Assembly: GCF_011290685.1 (NCBI RefSeq)
Contig: NZ_JAANYN010000003.1
Location: forward strand, 1 to 64,000
Source: Cyclobacterium plantarum
GTDB taxonomy: Bacteria; Bacteroidota; Bacteroidia; Cytophagales; Cyclobacteriaceae
Direction of reading: 5' to 3'
Length of the DNA: 64,000 nucleotides
Positions 34,401-42,268 of this stretch are shown piece by piece; the stretch's first letter is position 1, and every line of letters starts with the position of its first letter. The notes beneath the pieces are model-generated. The model made no database searches. It saw only the letters and a program-made list of their open reading frames with translations, and was not told the DNA's origin. A program made the translations under genes and the position numbers.

Positions 34401-35282
34401 TTTGTAAATCCTGGCTTTTTCCAATCCTTTAAAGGCTTTAAAGACCATTACCTGGATCCACTGAAAAAGGGGAATACAGGTATTTTGGATGAGTTGCAGA
34501 AAAAAATCAAGCCCTTTGTCCTGAGAAGAACCAAGAAGGAGGTGCTAACAGAACTTCCAGATAAGACGGAAGAGTACCTTTATTGCGAGATGGATCCCGT
34601 ACAACGCAAGGTGTATGATGCCTACAGAAATGAATTCCGGGATTATCTGATGAAGAAATTTGAAGAAGAAGGTGCCGGACAGTCCAAAATGTATGTTTTG
34701 GAAGGATTGACGAGGTTGAGGCAGATTTGTGATGCCACCCGCCTGGTAAACCATGCCGTGGGAAAAGATGCCTCGGCAAAGATTGACCTGCTGTTGGAAC
34801 ACATACTGGAGAAAACGGGCAATCATAAATTGCTGGTTTTTAGCCAGTTTGTTAAAATGCTTGATATTGTTCAGGAAAGACTTCAGGAAAACCATGTATC
34901 CTATACCTATCTAGATGGAAAAACCAGCCTAAAGGAAAGGGAATCAAGGGTGAACCAATTTCAACAAGACCCCTCAAAAAGGGTGTTTTTAATCAGTTTG
35001 AAAGCGGGAGGCACCGGCCTCAATCTAACTGCAGCCGATTATGTCTATATTCTGGACCCCTGGTGGAATCCGGCAGTAGAAAATCAGGCCATAGACCGAT
35101 GCTACCGGATGGGGCAGGAAAAGCATGTCATCGCATACCGGATGATTTGCAAGGATACCGTTGAGGAGAAAATCATGAAATTGCAGGCGGCCAAAAGTAA
35201 AATGGCAAAAGAAGTCATTGTGGAAGGAGACAGTTTTTTGGGTACTCTGGATGGAGAAGGCATGTTATCCTTGTTTGATTAA
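31485..35282 (+). CDS. SNF2-family helicase with SWIM zinc finger
   Basis: A 1265-residue DNA-dependent ATPase. The SWIM zinc finger is at Cys95, Cys97, Cys106 and His108 (CECVYF...HQCKHVA). A long non-conserved region follows, then the SNF2 motor from about residue 795: motif I DDMGLGKT (833-840), motif II DESQ (928-931), TGTPIENGLAELYAQMNF, FVLRRTK, and later motifs V/VI in SLKAGGTGLNLTAADYV and WWNPAVENQAIDRCYRMGQ. SWIM-SNF2 proteins of this layout are common in bacteria; roles are thought to lie in DNA repair, replication restart or phage defence, but none is shown. It stands alone between a lipoprotein pair and a phosphopantetheinyl transferase. Confidence 0.92.
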   Translation: MNMSLPFFHKSQLSKIKSLLEPNLLNRGFTLFREGKVDFIYFDPAKEIYFFDVAGNMEPFYSVSISLEQLNRNVLRDEKGFEKLPDKPEESPITCECVYFIENHQCKHVAAAIYYLALTTGVDYQKFPPPWMENQKTLKVEKKEPEEEELSFPITIPCSEKEIPQLGGKMDITPGKFINERLYNTELLENGITYSVDINGQFHFLKIHYDGKQIIINGDFQRKYLVRTGLEWLKKRFSQSGLGDLYYLTSGQRKTAAADQLRKWGLLDQLEDPIKAFGFEFYEGQVVMFPAGPLRGLYHIDRLSKKFIEEGIRMADLAASNQLIPNVKTDELGKYNPGFALVIDHYDNFQGILSFMAKGSKNKPSDFSVRFTAIADSYDPRLAKNSGMDEALLAAEKLNQAIIKKKTDQIFSLFEDFLTSMDGYHLSTYQAPAYEYQKGKIQKKNFGAALRILPARLGLKISKKGLIYELHPLISTDEGKLEMENEKNELSLFAAFALYKHRWLLTFQTKEALLTLKVLLNYTVLQFLEKDVDEYVQKIILPLSKNIEIMDESGLFKEADHSPLLQKQLYISELTGLVIFRPALKYGPRAFSNPLEGNSIMDPETKTLYLRDEDAEDEFLAFLKALHPNFERGGNQGFFHLNHDAFMENLWFMKAFETLKANKVTVFGLENIKIKKYSPFPPKVTMEFGSTQDWFELNAQVAFGNNKVKLKDIKSALDKNRNYVELSDGTIGILPEEWVRKFSRLFRSGETEKEQIKISKTQFNLLDEVEEIHDFPEILKEIEEKKERLKQFSSIRNTKIPQKLKADLRPYQQVGLNWLNFLQEYGWGGILADDMGLGKTLQLISLICKMREKQGTKVLVVAPTTLLFNWKDELEKFAPHLDYFIHHGSRYDSVEALQGHEVLLTSYGLVINDLELLKQITFDIIIADESQAIKNTQSLRYKAITKLNGKLKIALTGTPIENGLAELYAQMNFVNPGFFQSFKGFKDHYLDPLKKGNTGILDELQKKIKPFVLRRTKKEVLTELPDKTEEYLYCEMDPVQRKVYDAYRNEFRDYLMKKFEEEGAGQSKMYVLEGLTRLRQICDATRLVNHAVGKDASAKIDLLLEHILEKTGNHKLLVFSQFVKMLDIVQERLQENHVSYTYLDGKTSLKERESRVNQFQQDPSKRVFLISLKAGGTGLNLTAADYVYILDPWWNPAVENQAIDRCYRMGQEKHVIAYRMICKDTVEEKIMKLQAAKSKMAKEVIVEGDSFLGTLDGEGMLSLFD

Positions 35283-35322
35283 ACTTGATTTTCAGTTATA
35301 TGGAGGTATTTTCCAAAAAAAC

Positions 35323-36069
35323 CTATGAACTACCAAGGGCATTCCAATCAAAAAAACGCGGTAGCATTTCTGTTTTGGGATAAGCCAGGCTCAGATAATA
35401 TTTTTCTTCCATTAAAAAGCTTTTTATCTGCCAACCCCTATGTTCAATGGGCTCTGGTAAAGAAATAGACCGGCTTCTATCCAGAAAGCAGTATTGATGG
35501 AGATGATCAGTCAAACCCCATCCCAAAGCCTTCAGAAAAGCTTCTTTCCGGGTCCAAATTTTAAAAAATGATGGGTAAGGGTAGGCTGATTTAGTAATAA
35601 AGTCAATTTCAGAAGGGTCAAAAAACTGCGTTACTACTTCCTGGTAATCAAAGGTTGCATTTATGGGCTCAATATCAATTCCTATGGTTGCTTTGCTCAG
35701 GGCAAAAACCACCCAATCACCAGCATGGCTGATGTTGAAATGGAAGTTATTGTAGGCCTCCAATATTGGTTTATTGTGCTTGTTGCGGCGAAACAATACG
35801 ATTTTGGGATCTATGTTCAAGTAATGGCCTATCAGCCTCCGTAGAAATCCTCTCCCGATGGCATATCGGATTTTGTCTTCCCGGAGGTAAAACTTTTCTG
35901 CCTTTTCAACCTCTTCCTCATTCATCAATGCCATGATGGAATCCAGGTCTTGCCGGGGCATGTGGACCGGTGCCCGCCAGACGTGCAGAAAATTTGCAGG
36001 AAGCGCAGCAGTATGTTCATTCCATTCTGGGGCTCCTGGTTCATCGCAAAAAATATTGACCTGAAACAT
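35323..36069 (-). CDS. 4'-phosphopantetheinyl transferase, Sfp/AcpT type
   Basis: A 248-residue enzyme that transfers the phosphopantetheine arm from CoA to carrier proteins of fatty-acid, polyketide or peptide synthesis. The family motifs are IGIDIEPIN (Mg-binding aspartate and glutamate) and FFKIWTRKEAFLKALGWGL (WxxKEA). FNISHAGDWVVFA precedes them as usual. The length fits the Sfp type (about 230-250 residues) rather than the short AcpS. No synthase cluster lies nearby, so it is likely a general-purpose enzyme. Confidence 0.92.
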   Translation of the reverse strand: MFQVNIFCDEPGAPEWNEHTAALPANFLHVWRAPVHMPRQDLDSIMALMNEEEVEKAEKFYLREDKIRYAIGRGFLRRLIGHYLNIDPKIVLFRRNKHNKPILEAYNNFHFNISHAGDWVVFALSKATIGIDIEPINATFDYQEVVTQFFDPSEIDFITKSAYPYPSFFKIWTRKEAFLKALGWGLTDHLHQYCFLDRSRSISLPEPIEHRGWQIKSFLMEEKYYLSLAYPKTEMLPRFFDWNALGSS

Positions 36070-36085
36070 GGGTTAAATATAGCAC

Positions 36086-36292
36086 CTATTCCTGATCATG
36101 GGAAGAATCAATATACCAAATAAGTTGCATATCCATAGGTACGTTTTGGTTGAGTTCGATTTGGAAAATAGCCAGGATTGATTCTAAAGCCATACTATGA
36201 ATTAAGCAGAAAAAATGGAGGGCTAAAAAGCGGAACAAATCGCTATAAAATTGGTGTTTATCCCAATGATTTGGAATATAATTTTGAATCAT
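36086..36292 (-). CDS. Possible small protein before the phosphopantetheinyl transferase
   Basis: A 68-residue open frame with an ATG start, ending 16 bases before the transferase start on the same strand. It begins MIQNYIPNHWDKHQFYSDLF and is followed by a hydrophobic stretch (RFLALHFFCLIHSMALES), then a polar end (WYIDSSHDQE). No family is recognised and the region is AT-rich, so it may be chance. If real it would be co-transcribed with the transferase. Confidence 0.25.
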   Translation of the reverse strand: MIQNYIPNHWDKHQFYSDLFRFLALHFFCLIHSMALESILAIFQIELNQNVPMDMQLIWYIDSSHDQE

Positions 36293-36353
36293 TTATTTTT
36301 AATGTATCAATAAACTTAATAGATGTTTTTTACACTTTTTTATTAGCCATAAA

Positions 36354-36791
36354 ATGAAAGAACTGGTGAATACTCATTTTGATCTGGGAGGAAAGAAGCT
36401 TTTGGTGGTAGAAGATGATCCCATATTTGGATTGATCATGAAATCAATTTTTAAAACCTGGAAAAACACCATTACAGATTTTGCTGTTAATGGTAAAGAA
36501 GCTTTGGAAAAATTGCTGCTCCCTGGATTTGATTTGATTTTGATGGACTTGCAAATGCCAGTCATGGATGGGTTCCAAACCATACTAACCATTCGGCAGG
36601 GACATTGCGGTATGGCGTACAGTAATATTCCTGCCATTGCCCTCACGGCTGATATTTCCGAAGAAGCCCGGCAAAAAGGCCTTTCAGCTGGCTTTAATGA
36701 TTTTCTGGTGAAGCCCATGGACAGTGCAAGACTTTTTGCTACTATAGAACATCAAATTGTAGAAAACGCCCCGGCAACAGTTTACAGATGA
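36354..36791 (+). CDS. Stand-alone CheY-like receiver protein
   Basis: A 145-residue single-domain response regulator. The acidic pocket is Glu20-Asp21-Asp22 (VVEDDPIFG), the phospho-acceptor is Asp65 (LILMDLQMPVMDGF), the switch threonine is Thr98 (IPAIALTAD), and the conserved lysine is Lys120 (DFLVKPMD). There is no output domain. It probably relays phosphate in a phosphorelay or acts by protein contact. No kinase gene is adjacent. Confidence 0.92.
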   Translation: MKELVNTHFDLGGKKLLVVEDDPIFGLIMKSIFKTWKNTITDFAVNGKEALEKLLLPGFDLILMDLQMPVMDGFQTILTIRQGHCGMAYSNIPAIALTADISEEARQKGLSAGFNDFLVKPMDSARLFATIEHQIVENAPATVYR

Positions 36792-37097
36792 CGTATTCAT
36801 TCCAATTTTTAAAGAAGAAACCCACCGAAAAAAATAAAACAAATCGAAGAGCTACATTTAGGTACGCAAAAAGCGCTGGTCCGACAAAAAACCGAGCCTG
36901 TCTCGATTTTTTTCGGGCGGGTACGGGAGGTATGTGGGGAGAAGGATCTGACACCAAGGGCAGGGAGATTGACGATACACTGGTTTTGAAATGGAAACCT
37001 ATCAAAAAAAAGTAAAACCCAATTTCTTTGCATGCTATGCCTTATCTTCGTAAGGTGAAAAACCCAGTTCCGGAGGCGTATATAAGTTACGGAAACC
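36792..37097. other. Intergenic region with weak terminator and no clear gene
   Basis: Between the receiver gene and the cytochrome-like lipoprotein gene. CGAG-CCTGT-CTCG followed by A and seven T (36893-36913) could be a short terminator. A plus-strand open frame (36788-37015) is very basic, overlaps the end of the receiver gene and matches nothing I recognise. A small CCTTA/TAAGG hairpin lies at 37040-37055, close to the next start. Confidence 0.3.
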
Positions 37098-38747
37098 ATG
37101 AAAAAAAAAGCTGCATTAGCAGTGCTTGCAAACATGTCAATTAGCTACCAATCCTTGCGATTTCATGTCAATATCTTCCCATTACTAATCCAGGTTTGTC
37201 TTTTCTTCCTGATAGGAAGTGGTTGTACCAGTAGTTCCAATGAAAAGACAAGGGAAAATCAGGAAAAACAACCAAAAAAGAGCCATTTTCAAAAAAAGCC
37301 AGATCCTATCGACCAGCCGGCTGTTTCCCTGGCTAAAAGTTATTGCACAGGCTGCCACCAGTATCCTGATCCGGCACTTCTGGACAAGGAAACCTGGAAG
37401 ACCATATTACCTAGAATGGGCCATTATTATGGAATATACGCTGATGATACCACCAGAGATTGGTTAATGGAAGGAGGCAGGGCTGGACAGATTGTAGCCA
37501 GAAACAATGTTTTTCCGGAGTCTCCTACCATAGACACTTTGGTTTTCAATAAAATAAGTGCCTACTTTTTGGAACAGGCTCCTGATAAACTGGATGGGCC
37601 CGTGGAAAATGATATCCGGATAGGATTGGAAGGATTTTCATTGAGGAGGCCGGATAGCCAGACCAGAAATCCCATGACATTGATGGTACATATCAGCGGT
37701 CCGAACCGGTTTTACATCAGTGATGTGGGGAGGTCTTCCCTTGCCATCATGAACAATGCCTTTCAGGTGCAAAAAACGGCTCCCAGTCCGGAGGGAACGG
37801 TCTGGATCCATGAAGGTGAGCGGTATGATTATGCCTTGGTAATCGGGACCTTTAATCCCACAGATATGGATTTGGGTTTTGTGATGCGCTTACCAGATGG
37901 TCCGGGTCAGCCCACTCCCATTATTGCACGAAACCTGCAACGCCCGGTGCACATGGATAGAGGGGATCTGGATGGGGATGGACTGGAAGACATGGTTATT
38001 TGTGAATACGGCAAACAAACAGGCAGCCTGGCCTGGTGGAAGCAAGATCAAAACGGGAATTACCTCAAACGGATTTTGCGCCAAAAACCAGGTGCCACGA
38101 AAGCCTATATCAGGGACCTGAACAACAATGGCAAGGAGGATATAATCGCCTTGTTTGGGCAGGGTGATGAAGGAATTTTCATCTATTATAATCAGGGAAA
38201 TGGAAATTTTGTAGAAGAAAGCGTGCTGAGGTTTCCAGCCAGTTACGGATCCAGTTATTTCGAACTTTTTGATTTCAATGAGGACGGGCATATGGACATC
38301 ATTTATACCAATGGTGACAATGCGGATTATGACCCTATCGCAAAACCCTATCACGGAATCAGGATATTTATCAATGACGGAAACAACCGGTTCAAGGAGG
38401 AGTTTTTCTATCCATTGAATGGCGCCTATAAGGCTGTTCCAGCCGATTTTGACCAGGATGGGGATGTGGATATTGCCGCTATTTCCTTTTTCCCCGATTA
38501 CGAAAATGCACCTGAAAAAAGTTTTGTTTATCTGGAAAACCAGGGTTCCATGGATTTTGAGGCCGGTACTTTTCCGGCTGCGGCAGAAGGGCGCTGGATG
38601 GCCATGGACGTGGGAGATATGGATGGCGATGGTGATCTGGATATCCTGCTGGGGTCCATGGTTTTTGGAACAGATTATTCCGATTACTTTGATAAATGGG
38701 TGGAGGGTTCTTTACCCTTTCTCTGGTTGGAAAACGGACTCAGATAA
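37098..38747 (+). CDS. Lipoprotein with cytochrome-c-like heme motif and FG-GAP/VCBS repeats
   Basis: A 549-residue lipoprotein with lipobox IGSGC after FPLLIQVCLFFL. A CxxCH motif, the covalent heme attachment site (SYCTGCHQYPDPALL, near residues 85-90), is followed by a short segment like a mono-heme cytochrome fold (WKTILPRMGHYYGI). The rest is a beta-propeller of FG-GAP/VCBS type with repeated Ca-binding loops: DLDGDGLEDMVICEY, DLNNNGKEDIIALF, DFNEDGHMDIIYTN, DFDQDGDVDIAAIS, DMDGDGDLDILLGS. Two starts are possible: 37098 or 37134, the latter giving a tidier signal. Electron transfer at the outer membrane is possible but unproven. Confidence 0.82.
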   Translation: MKKKAALAVLANMSISYQSLRFHVNIFPLLIQVCLFFLIGSGCTSSSNEKTRENQEKQPKKSHFQKKPDPIDQPAVSLAKSYCTGCHQYPDPALLDKETWKTILPRMGHYYGIYADDTTRDWLMEGGRAGQIVARNNVFPESPTIDTLVFNKISAYFLEQAPDKLDGPVENDIRIGLEGFSLRRPDSQTRNPMTLMVHISGPNRFYISDVGRSSLAIMNNAFQVQKTAPSPEGTVWIHEGERYDYALVIGTFNPTDMDLGFVMRLPDGPGQPTPIIARNLQRPVHMDRGDLDGDGLEDMVICEYGKQTGSLAWWKQDQNGNYLKRILRQKPGATKAYIRDLNNNGKEDIIALFGQGDEGIFIYYNQGNGNFVEESVLRFPASYGSSYFELFDFNEDGHMDIIYTNGDNADYDPIAKPYHGIRIFINDGNNRFKEEFFYPLNGAYKAVPADFDQDGDVDIAAISFFPDYENAPEKSFVYLENQGSMDFEAGTFPAAAEGRWMAMDVGDMDGDGDLDILLGSMVFGTDYSDYFDKWVEGSLPFLWLENGLR

Positions 38748-38750
38748 CTA

Positions 38751-39743
38751 CTATAGTTTGCTTACCAACTCCACCAGCCGGTTAGAGTATCCCGATTCAT
38801 TGTCATACCAGCCCACCACCTTGACCAGGTTTCCCATGGAAGAAGTTAATCCGGAATCCAGGATGCAAGAATGGGGATTGCCCACAATATCTATTGAAAC
38901 AAGGGGGTCTTCTGCATATTCAATGATTCCTCTAAACCTGTTTTGGGAGGCTTCCAGAAAGGCCTGGTTAATGGATGCGGCACTGGTTTCCTGTTTTAAC
39001 AATACTATCAAGTCGGTCAGTGAACCATCCGGGACCGGTACCCTCATGGCCGATGCTTCAATTTTTCCCTTAAGTTCTGGCAGTACGATCTCCATGGCTT
39101 CTGCAGCATGGGTGCTGGTCGGAATAATGGAATAAGCAGCTGCCCTGGCCCTGCGAAGATCCCTATGGGGAGCATCATGCAGGTTTTGGTCATTGGTATA
39201 GGAGTGAACAGTGGATACAAAGCCTTTGACTATCCCAAAGGCATCATCCAGCACTTTAACCATGGGTGCCAGACAATTGGTGGTACAGGAAGCATTGGAT
39301 ACTATGTCTTCATCACCTTTCAAAATGGCTTCATTTACCCCAAGCACCACCATGGGTACATCCGGGGATTTTGGTGGGGCGGTAATGATTACTTTTTTGG
39401 CACCTGCCCTAAGATGCATTTCGGCACCAGACCGATCGGTAAATTTTCCGGTAGATTCAAAAACTACATCTATATTCAGGTCTTTCCAGGGGATTAAAAG
39501 AGGGTTTTTTTCAGCAAAAATCCGAATCACCTTGTCTCCTATATGAATATTGCCCCCTTTTTCAACGATCCGTTGGCCGTATTTGCCGTGTATGGAGTCA
39601 TATTGTAGCAAATGAGCAAGCGTTTTGGGGTCGGTAAGGTCGTTTACAGCTACCAATTCCAGGTCGGGGCTGTCCAATATCAACTTGATGGTCAAACGGC
39701 CGATTCTTCCACAGCCATTAACCGCTATTCGTTTTTTCTTCAT
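38751..39743 (-). CDS. gap: Glyceraldehyde-3-phosphate dehydrogenase, type I
   Basis: Glycolytic GAPDH of 330 residues. The nucleotide-binding start is AVNGCGRIGRL, the NAD-type Asp35 follows in VAVNDLTDP, and the catalytic Cys153 sits in SNASCTTNCLAP. A downstream STHAAEAM and final GWYDNESGYSNR complete the family features. It converges with the preceding FG-GAP gene at a 3-base gap, so the two are read towards each other. The two transcripts would overlap at their ends. Confidence 0.96.
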   Translation of the reverse strand: MKKKRIAVNGCGRIGRLTIKLILDSPDLELVAVNDLTDPKTLAHLLQYDSIHGKYGQRIVEKGGNIHIGDKVIRIFAEKNPLLIPWKDLNIDVVFESTGKFTDRSGAEMHLRAGAKKVIITAPPKSPDVPMVVLGVNEAILKGDEDIVSNASCTTNCLAPMVKVLDDAFGIVKGFVSTVHSYTNDQNLHDAPHRDLRRARAAAYSIIPTSTHAAEAMEIVLPELKGKIEASAMRVPVPDGSLTDLIVLLKQETSAASINQAFLEASQNRFRGIIEYAEDPLVSIDIVGNPHSCILDSGLTSSMGNLVKVVGWYDNESGYSNRLVELVSKL

Positions 39744-39978
39744 GATTGAAATCTGCTTCGAAAATAGGAAAGAATTTGTCCAAAGACCATAAAAATTCTA
39801 AAAAAGGGTTGAATATTAACCCCGCTCTAAAGCAGATTATAACTTCGGATTCAATATAGCCTGGCCTGTGTCAGAAATGACAGGAAGTACAAAACAATCA
39901 GGCTGTCTGTAGACTCCCCTGGTATGGTAAAGCCGATATCAACACCTTTCCGGGTGATTCTGAGGTAAAACGAGGTAA

Positions 39979-40563
39979 TCAAAGATTGCCCAATCCGGCC
40001 AATACGATGCCATAAACAAAATACCTTAATATTCTAAATAAGCTTAAAAACAGGTATTTCTTTGTTTCCAGCCCACCCATGCCACTCAATAAGGATATGG
40101 CAGAAAAAGGTAAAGGACTAATGGAGGCAACCACGACCAGGTAGCCCCCATATTTTTCAAAAAGACCTAAATATTTTTGTATTCGGGGAAACCGGAGCCC
40201 GCTGATCCACTTTTTATTTTTCACCCACTTGCCCAGATTGAAATTTACAAACCCAGCAGCATAAGAAATGACGGATAGGATTCCAATACTGATCAGATAG
40301 GGGCCTATTAGGGAGGTTTCCAGAGACCATAACATAAAAACTTCCGGGGGAATAATACCAAAAAGTATTTCTGACAAAACAAATATACCCATGACCAGAG
40401 CTGCATCATCATAAATGCCACCAAACCAGGAGTATCTTTCCTCCTCACTGCTAAATTGCCTCAATAGGAGAAAAAGTAACAGCAAAATGCCCAGATAGAA
40501 GAATCCTTTCAAGACATTGGAGACGAGAAATTTTCTCTTATCGTCATTGGTAAATTCACCCAT
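39979..40563 (-). CDS. VTT/DedA-like inner-membrane protein, YqaA type
   Basis: A 194-residue membrane protein with about five hydrophobic segments. It carries the VTT (SNARE-associated) fold signature: a re-entrant hydrophobic loop region (GIFVLSEILFGIIPPEVFMLW), FEKYGGYLVVVASISPLPFSAISLLSGM, and a final FGIVLAG-like helix. DedA proteins are thought to be lipid or ion-coupled scramblases; YqaA is a smaller relative. It is alone between GAPDH and a secreted protein. Function is only inferred from family. Confidence 0.8.
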   Translation of the reverse strand: MGEFTNDDKRKFLVSNVLKGFFYLGILLLLFLLLRQFSSEEERYSWFGGIYDDAALVMGIFVLSEILFGIIPPEVFMLWSLETSLIGPYLISIGILSVISYAAGFVNFNLGKWVKNKKWISGLRFPRIQKYLGLFEKYGGYLVVVASISPLPFSAISLLSGMGGLETKKYLFLSLFRILRYFVYGIVLAGLGNL

Positions 40564-40597
40564 CAGGATTATTACTTTTGGGGAAAATGGTCAACTA

Positions 40598-41341
40598 TTA
40601 TTTGTTGGGCTGATAGGCCTCTTCGTAGGGTGACCATATTTCATAAATGGGGTTGCCCGTAGAGCTTAAGCCACTGTGGTGCCATTCTCCATCAATCACT
40701 TCATAATCAAAATTCAGGGAGGCTCCTACTCTGCTGTCGTCCCTCGAAAAGAAGGTGATATGCTCTGTGTATTTTCCATCAACGGCTTCATAAGTTCCCC
40801 CTCCGGTACCACTAAATTCTTTGGTTTCAGAATTGAAAGCGATCCACTGGAACCTGCCCCCACTCAATATTTTTACTGTTCTCCTTGCTCCCGGAGTCAT
40901 TTTTGATATTTCTCCATCTCTTTTTCTTCCGGTAATCACCCAGTTTCTGGTAAGCTCATCTTCTTTGGAAGATATTTTTTCCCATATTTCAATCAAGTCC
41001 TCACCTTTTATTTTTCCGGAAATGACCATTCGTTCATTGGCAAAATCCAGGGTGTAGGTATTGGTGGTGCCTACTTGCTCGGGATCCAGCGTCAAAAAAT
41101 CCAACTTTTCATCATAAGAATTTCCATCCAATTTGTAGTTTCCACCCCCTGCCATAAGAAATTTATTACCTGCTATTTCTTTTGCGCCAACGGCAAAATA
41201 GCCGTCTTGATATATTTTAATAAATTCCCGGTCATTTACAGGGTCACCATTTTGATGGGTAAGTTTCCAGGCACCTTCCAGGTCCTGGGCATTTGCAAAA
41301 GTACCCAACGCAACAAGAAATAGAATAAGTAAAGTTTTCAT
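40598..41341 (-). CDS. Secreted protein with two lipocalin-like halves
   Basis: A 247-residue exported protein: signal peptide LLILFLVALGTFANA, then two similar halves. The first has DLEGAWKLTHQNGDPVN and NKFLMAGGGNYKLDG; the second has TRNWVITGRKRDGEIS and GRFQWIAFNSETKEFSGTGGGTYEA. The pattern of antiparallel strands with GGG turns recalls the short lipocalin-like or DUF4488-type domains common in this phylum. No ligand residue set is obvious. It is divergent from the barrel gene at 41664. Confidence 0.65.
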   Translation of the reverse strand: MKTLLILFLVALGTFANAQDLEGAWKLTHQNGDPVNDREFIKIYQDGYFAVGAKEIAGNKFLMAGGGNYKLDGNSYDEKLDFLTLDPEQVGTTNTYTLDFANERMVISGKIKGEDLIEIWEKISSKEDELTRNWVITGRKRDGEISKMTPGARRTVKILSGGRFQWIAFNSETKEFSGTGGGTYEAVDGKYTEHITFFSRDDSRVGASLNFDYEVIDGEWHHSGLSSTGNPIYEIWSPYEEAYQPNK

Positions 41342-41663
41342 AAGAAGGGTTTCATCTGTTTATAATTTGTTTTTAATAAGCCACATGACCGCCCGGCAGA
41401 CGCCAGTAGGACGGGGAATCTTTGACGATTATAATAATCATTGCCCGGTGAGTTTAATGATGATTTTAATCGTGTCGATTCCATTGGATTTACTTTCAAT
41501 TTAATTATTTAATTGCTTTTCGCAATAGATCTATTCAGGCAATATTCTGTTAAAGGAAATATGTTCTATGGAATACATTCAGTTGGCTGTTTGAACCTAT
41601 TGCGCCCAATGCCATGATTTGGCTGGTTTTTTGTTGGAGAAGTGTCAAAATTACTGGCAACAC
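41342..41663. other. Divergent intergenic region
   Basis: A 322-base gap between two divergent exported-protein genes. It has a perfect inverted repeat GATTA-TAA-TAATC (41427-41439) and an ATTGC/GCAAT hairpin near 41511-41525 that may be promoter-linked. A CCCGGCAGACGCC...GACGGGG segment (41387-41416) looks like a decayed REP-like repeat. I see no gene. Confidence 0.3.
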
Positions 41664-42266
41664 ATGCAAAAATTTAATCTGGTTTTATTTTTATTACTAT
41701 TATTTTCTTGGGGTGAATCTTTTGGACAAAGCTATGGAAGTTCTTTAGGATTGCGTTTCGGCAATAACAATCAATACCGGACCATCGGGCTTTCTGTGCA
41801 GCAGCGCATTCAGAAAGGACTTACAGTAGAAGGCATATTGCAATCTGATTTTAATGTCAACAGCTCATTTCATGCCTTGCTTCAAAAACACCGCCCGATA
41901 TTGAGCAAAAGGCTGAACTACTATTACGGGGCAGGAATCTCATTGGGTATAGGAGAAAGCCAGGAAAAAATACCGGAATCCATGCAGATTATTCAAACTT
42001 ATGGCAATCCAATGTTGGGACTTGACCTGGTGGCAGGATTGGAGTTTACTGCTTTGGGTGTAAATTTTTCCGTAGATTACAAGCCCAACGTCAATATTGC
42101 CGGCAGACAACCCTGGTATAGTGGTCAGGTGGGTATTTCTGCCAGGTCCGTATTGGTCAAAGGGAAACAGCAGAAGAAAAATCGCCGGATCAAAGCAAGA
42201 GAGAAAAGAAAAAAGAATGGAACCGGATTCTTTCAAAGAATCATTCAACCCTTTAAAAATAACTGA
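41664..42266 (+). CDS. Outer-membrane-type exported protein
   Basis: A 200-residue protein. The ATG at 41664 gives a signal peptide (FNLVLFLLLLFSWGESFG) that an earlier start at 41619 would obscure. The mature part alternates hydrophobic and polar residues in short strands (LGLRFGNNNQYRTIGLSVQQ, YYYGAGISLGIGE, LDLVAGLEFTALGVNFS), as in small beta-barrels, and ends with an unusual very basic tail (GKQQKKNRRIKAREKRKK) before a phenylalanine-rich end. It lies two bases upstream of the exported oxidoreductase gene, so they are probably co-transcribed. Function unknown. Confidence 0.7.
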   Translation: MQKFNLVLFLLLLFSWGESFGQSYGSSLGLRFGNNNQYRTIGLSVQQRIQKGLTVEGILQSDFNVNSSFHALLQKHRPILSKRLNYYYGAGISLGIGESQEKIPESMQIIQTYGNPMLGLDLVAGLEFTALGVNFSVDYKPNVNIAGRQPWYSGQVGISARSVLVKGKQQKKNRRIKAREKRKKNGTGFFQRIIQPFKNN

Positions 42267-42268
42267 AT

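Noticed and set aside
36788-37015. Very basic 75-residue open frame after the receiver gene
   Set aside because: It overlaps the receiver's end, has odd Lys/Arg-rich composition and matches no known family; kept only as a note for the gap.
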